64,000 bases of DNA from Desulfuromonadaceae bacterium. GTDB taxonomy: Bacteria > Desulfobacterota > Desulfuromonadia > Geobacterales > Pseudopelobacteraceae. Positions within the stretch are counted from its first letter, which is position 1, and every line of letters begins with the position of its first letter. The notes below the pieces were generated by a model, which saw only the letters and a list, made by a program, of their open reading frames with translations, had not been told where the DNA came from and did not search any database. The translations under genes and the position numbers were made by a program. The stretch is taken from assembly GCA_028681335.1 (NCBI GenBank), contig JAQUIT010000012.1, positions 1-64,000 on the forward strand, in the 5' to 3' direction. Below, piece after piece: positions 62,294 through 64,000 of the stretch.

Positions 62294-62330
62294 AGAGGGC
62301 GACACACGCATACCGTGGCCGCCCTCTGTC
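62294..62330 (-). terminator. stem-loop after the repeat-linker cytochrome gene
   Basis: AGAGGGCG and CGCCCTCT form a perfect eight-pair stem with an 18-base loop, 32 bases beyond the stop at 62362. There is no clear T tract, so Rho-independent termination is not certain. Confidence 0.4.
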
Positions 62331-62361
62331 TGTAATCACTCAACAATCCGTACGTTTTTTG

Positions 62362-64000
<1,639 letters not shown>

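Overview
The window looks like chromosomal DNA of a Geobacter-type deltaproteobacterium (Desulfuromonadales/Geobacterales). The reasons are two periplasmic multihaem c-type cytochromes, an acetate-type Na+/solute symporter with its DUF485 partner, many c-di-GMP and two-component signalling proteins, a split P-protein (GcvPA/GcvPB) glycine cleavage operon and a LipM-like plus LipA lipoate route. Species cannot be fixed from the sequence alone. About 59 protein genes are supported. I saw no rRNA, tRNA or CRISPR array.

Layout. 1-2.2 kb: an AT-richer stretch with a cysteine-rich flavoprotein, a 235-bp MITE-like element with perfect 14-bp terminal inverted repeats, a DUF975 membrane protein and a DUF2845 protein. 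2.2-6 kb: a YjdF/DUF2238 membrane protein, an exported BamE-like protein and a dCache hybrid histidine kinase. 6-8.2 kb: a run of small membrane proteins around a VIT1/CCC1-type Fe/Mn transporter. 8.3-18.5 kb: housekeeping and processing enzymes (beta-CASP nuclease, two half-permeases, M90 peptidase, nitrilase-family amidase, phospholipase C-like protein, family-4 uracil-DNA glycosylase, CCA-type nucleotidyltransferase). 18.9-23.3 kb: a CBS/DUF294 regulator facing the acetate-symporter operon. 23.3-24.1 kb: a gene-free stretch with a decayed CCA-transferase fragment and a dispersed repeat.

24.1-32 kb: thioesterase, an SBP-PAS-GGDEF-haemerythrin fusion, LipA and LipM, a transglutaminase-like protein and a GAF-GGDEF-EAL protein. 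32.5-38.1 kb: glutathione peroxidase, MscS, a response regulator, and a very unusual fusion of three MshEN-like (possible c-di-GMP-binding) modules to an exported string of FnIII/Ig domains. 39-45.5 kb: a GNAT/M20 pair and the gcvT-gcvH-gcvPA-gcvPB operon, which carries an inverted-repeat element between gcvH and gcvPA. 45.6-50 kb: a co-directional run of RluA-type pseudouridine synthase, DUF1848, YciA-type thioesterase, aldo/keto reductase and MFS transporter. 50-60.4 kb: a second hybrid kinase, cysteine synthase, a MerA-like reductase without mer partners, GIY-YIG protein, spermidine-synthase-like protein and Tex. 60.5-64 kb: an octahaem cytochrome of the tetrathionate-reductase family and a repeat-linker multihaem cytochrome whose N-terminus lies outside the window.

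Functional links: LipM/LipA probably supply the lipoyl group used by GcvH. The symporter and CBS/DUF294 protein form a recurrent acetate-transport neighbourhood. Several signalling proteins (two hybrid kinases, SBP-GGDEF-haemerythrin, GGDEF-EAL, MshEN fusion) suggest that nutrient or redox cues, including c-di-GMP, control surface behaviour. Intergenic repeats (the MITE, two copies of a CGTTCATCGGCGTGTTCGGC element, a CACGAAAG-type inverted repeat and a CGCCGCGGCG palindrome) mark past mobile-repeat activity.
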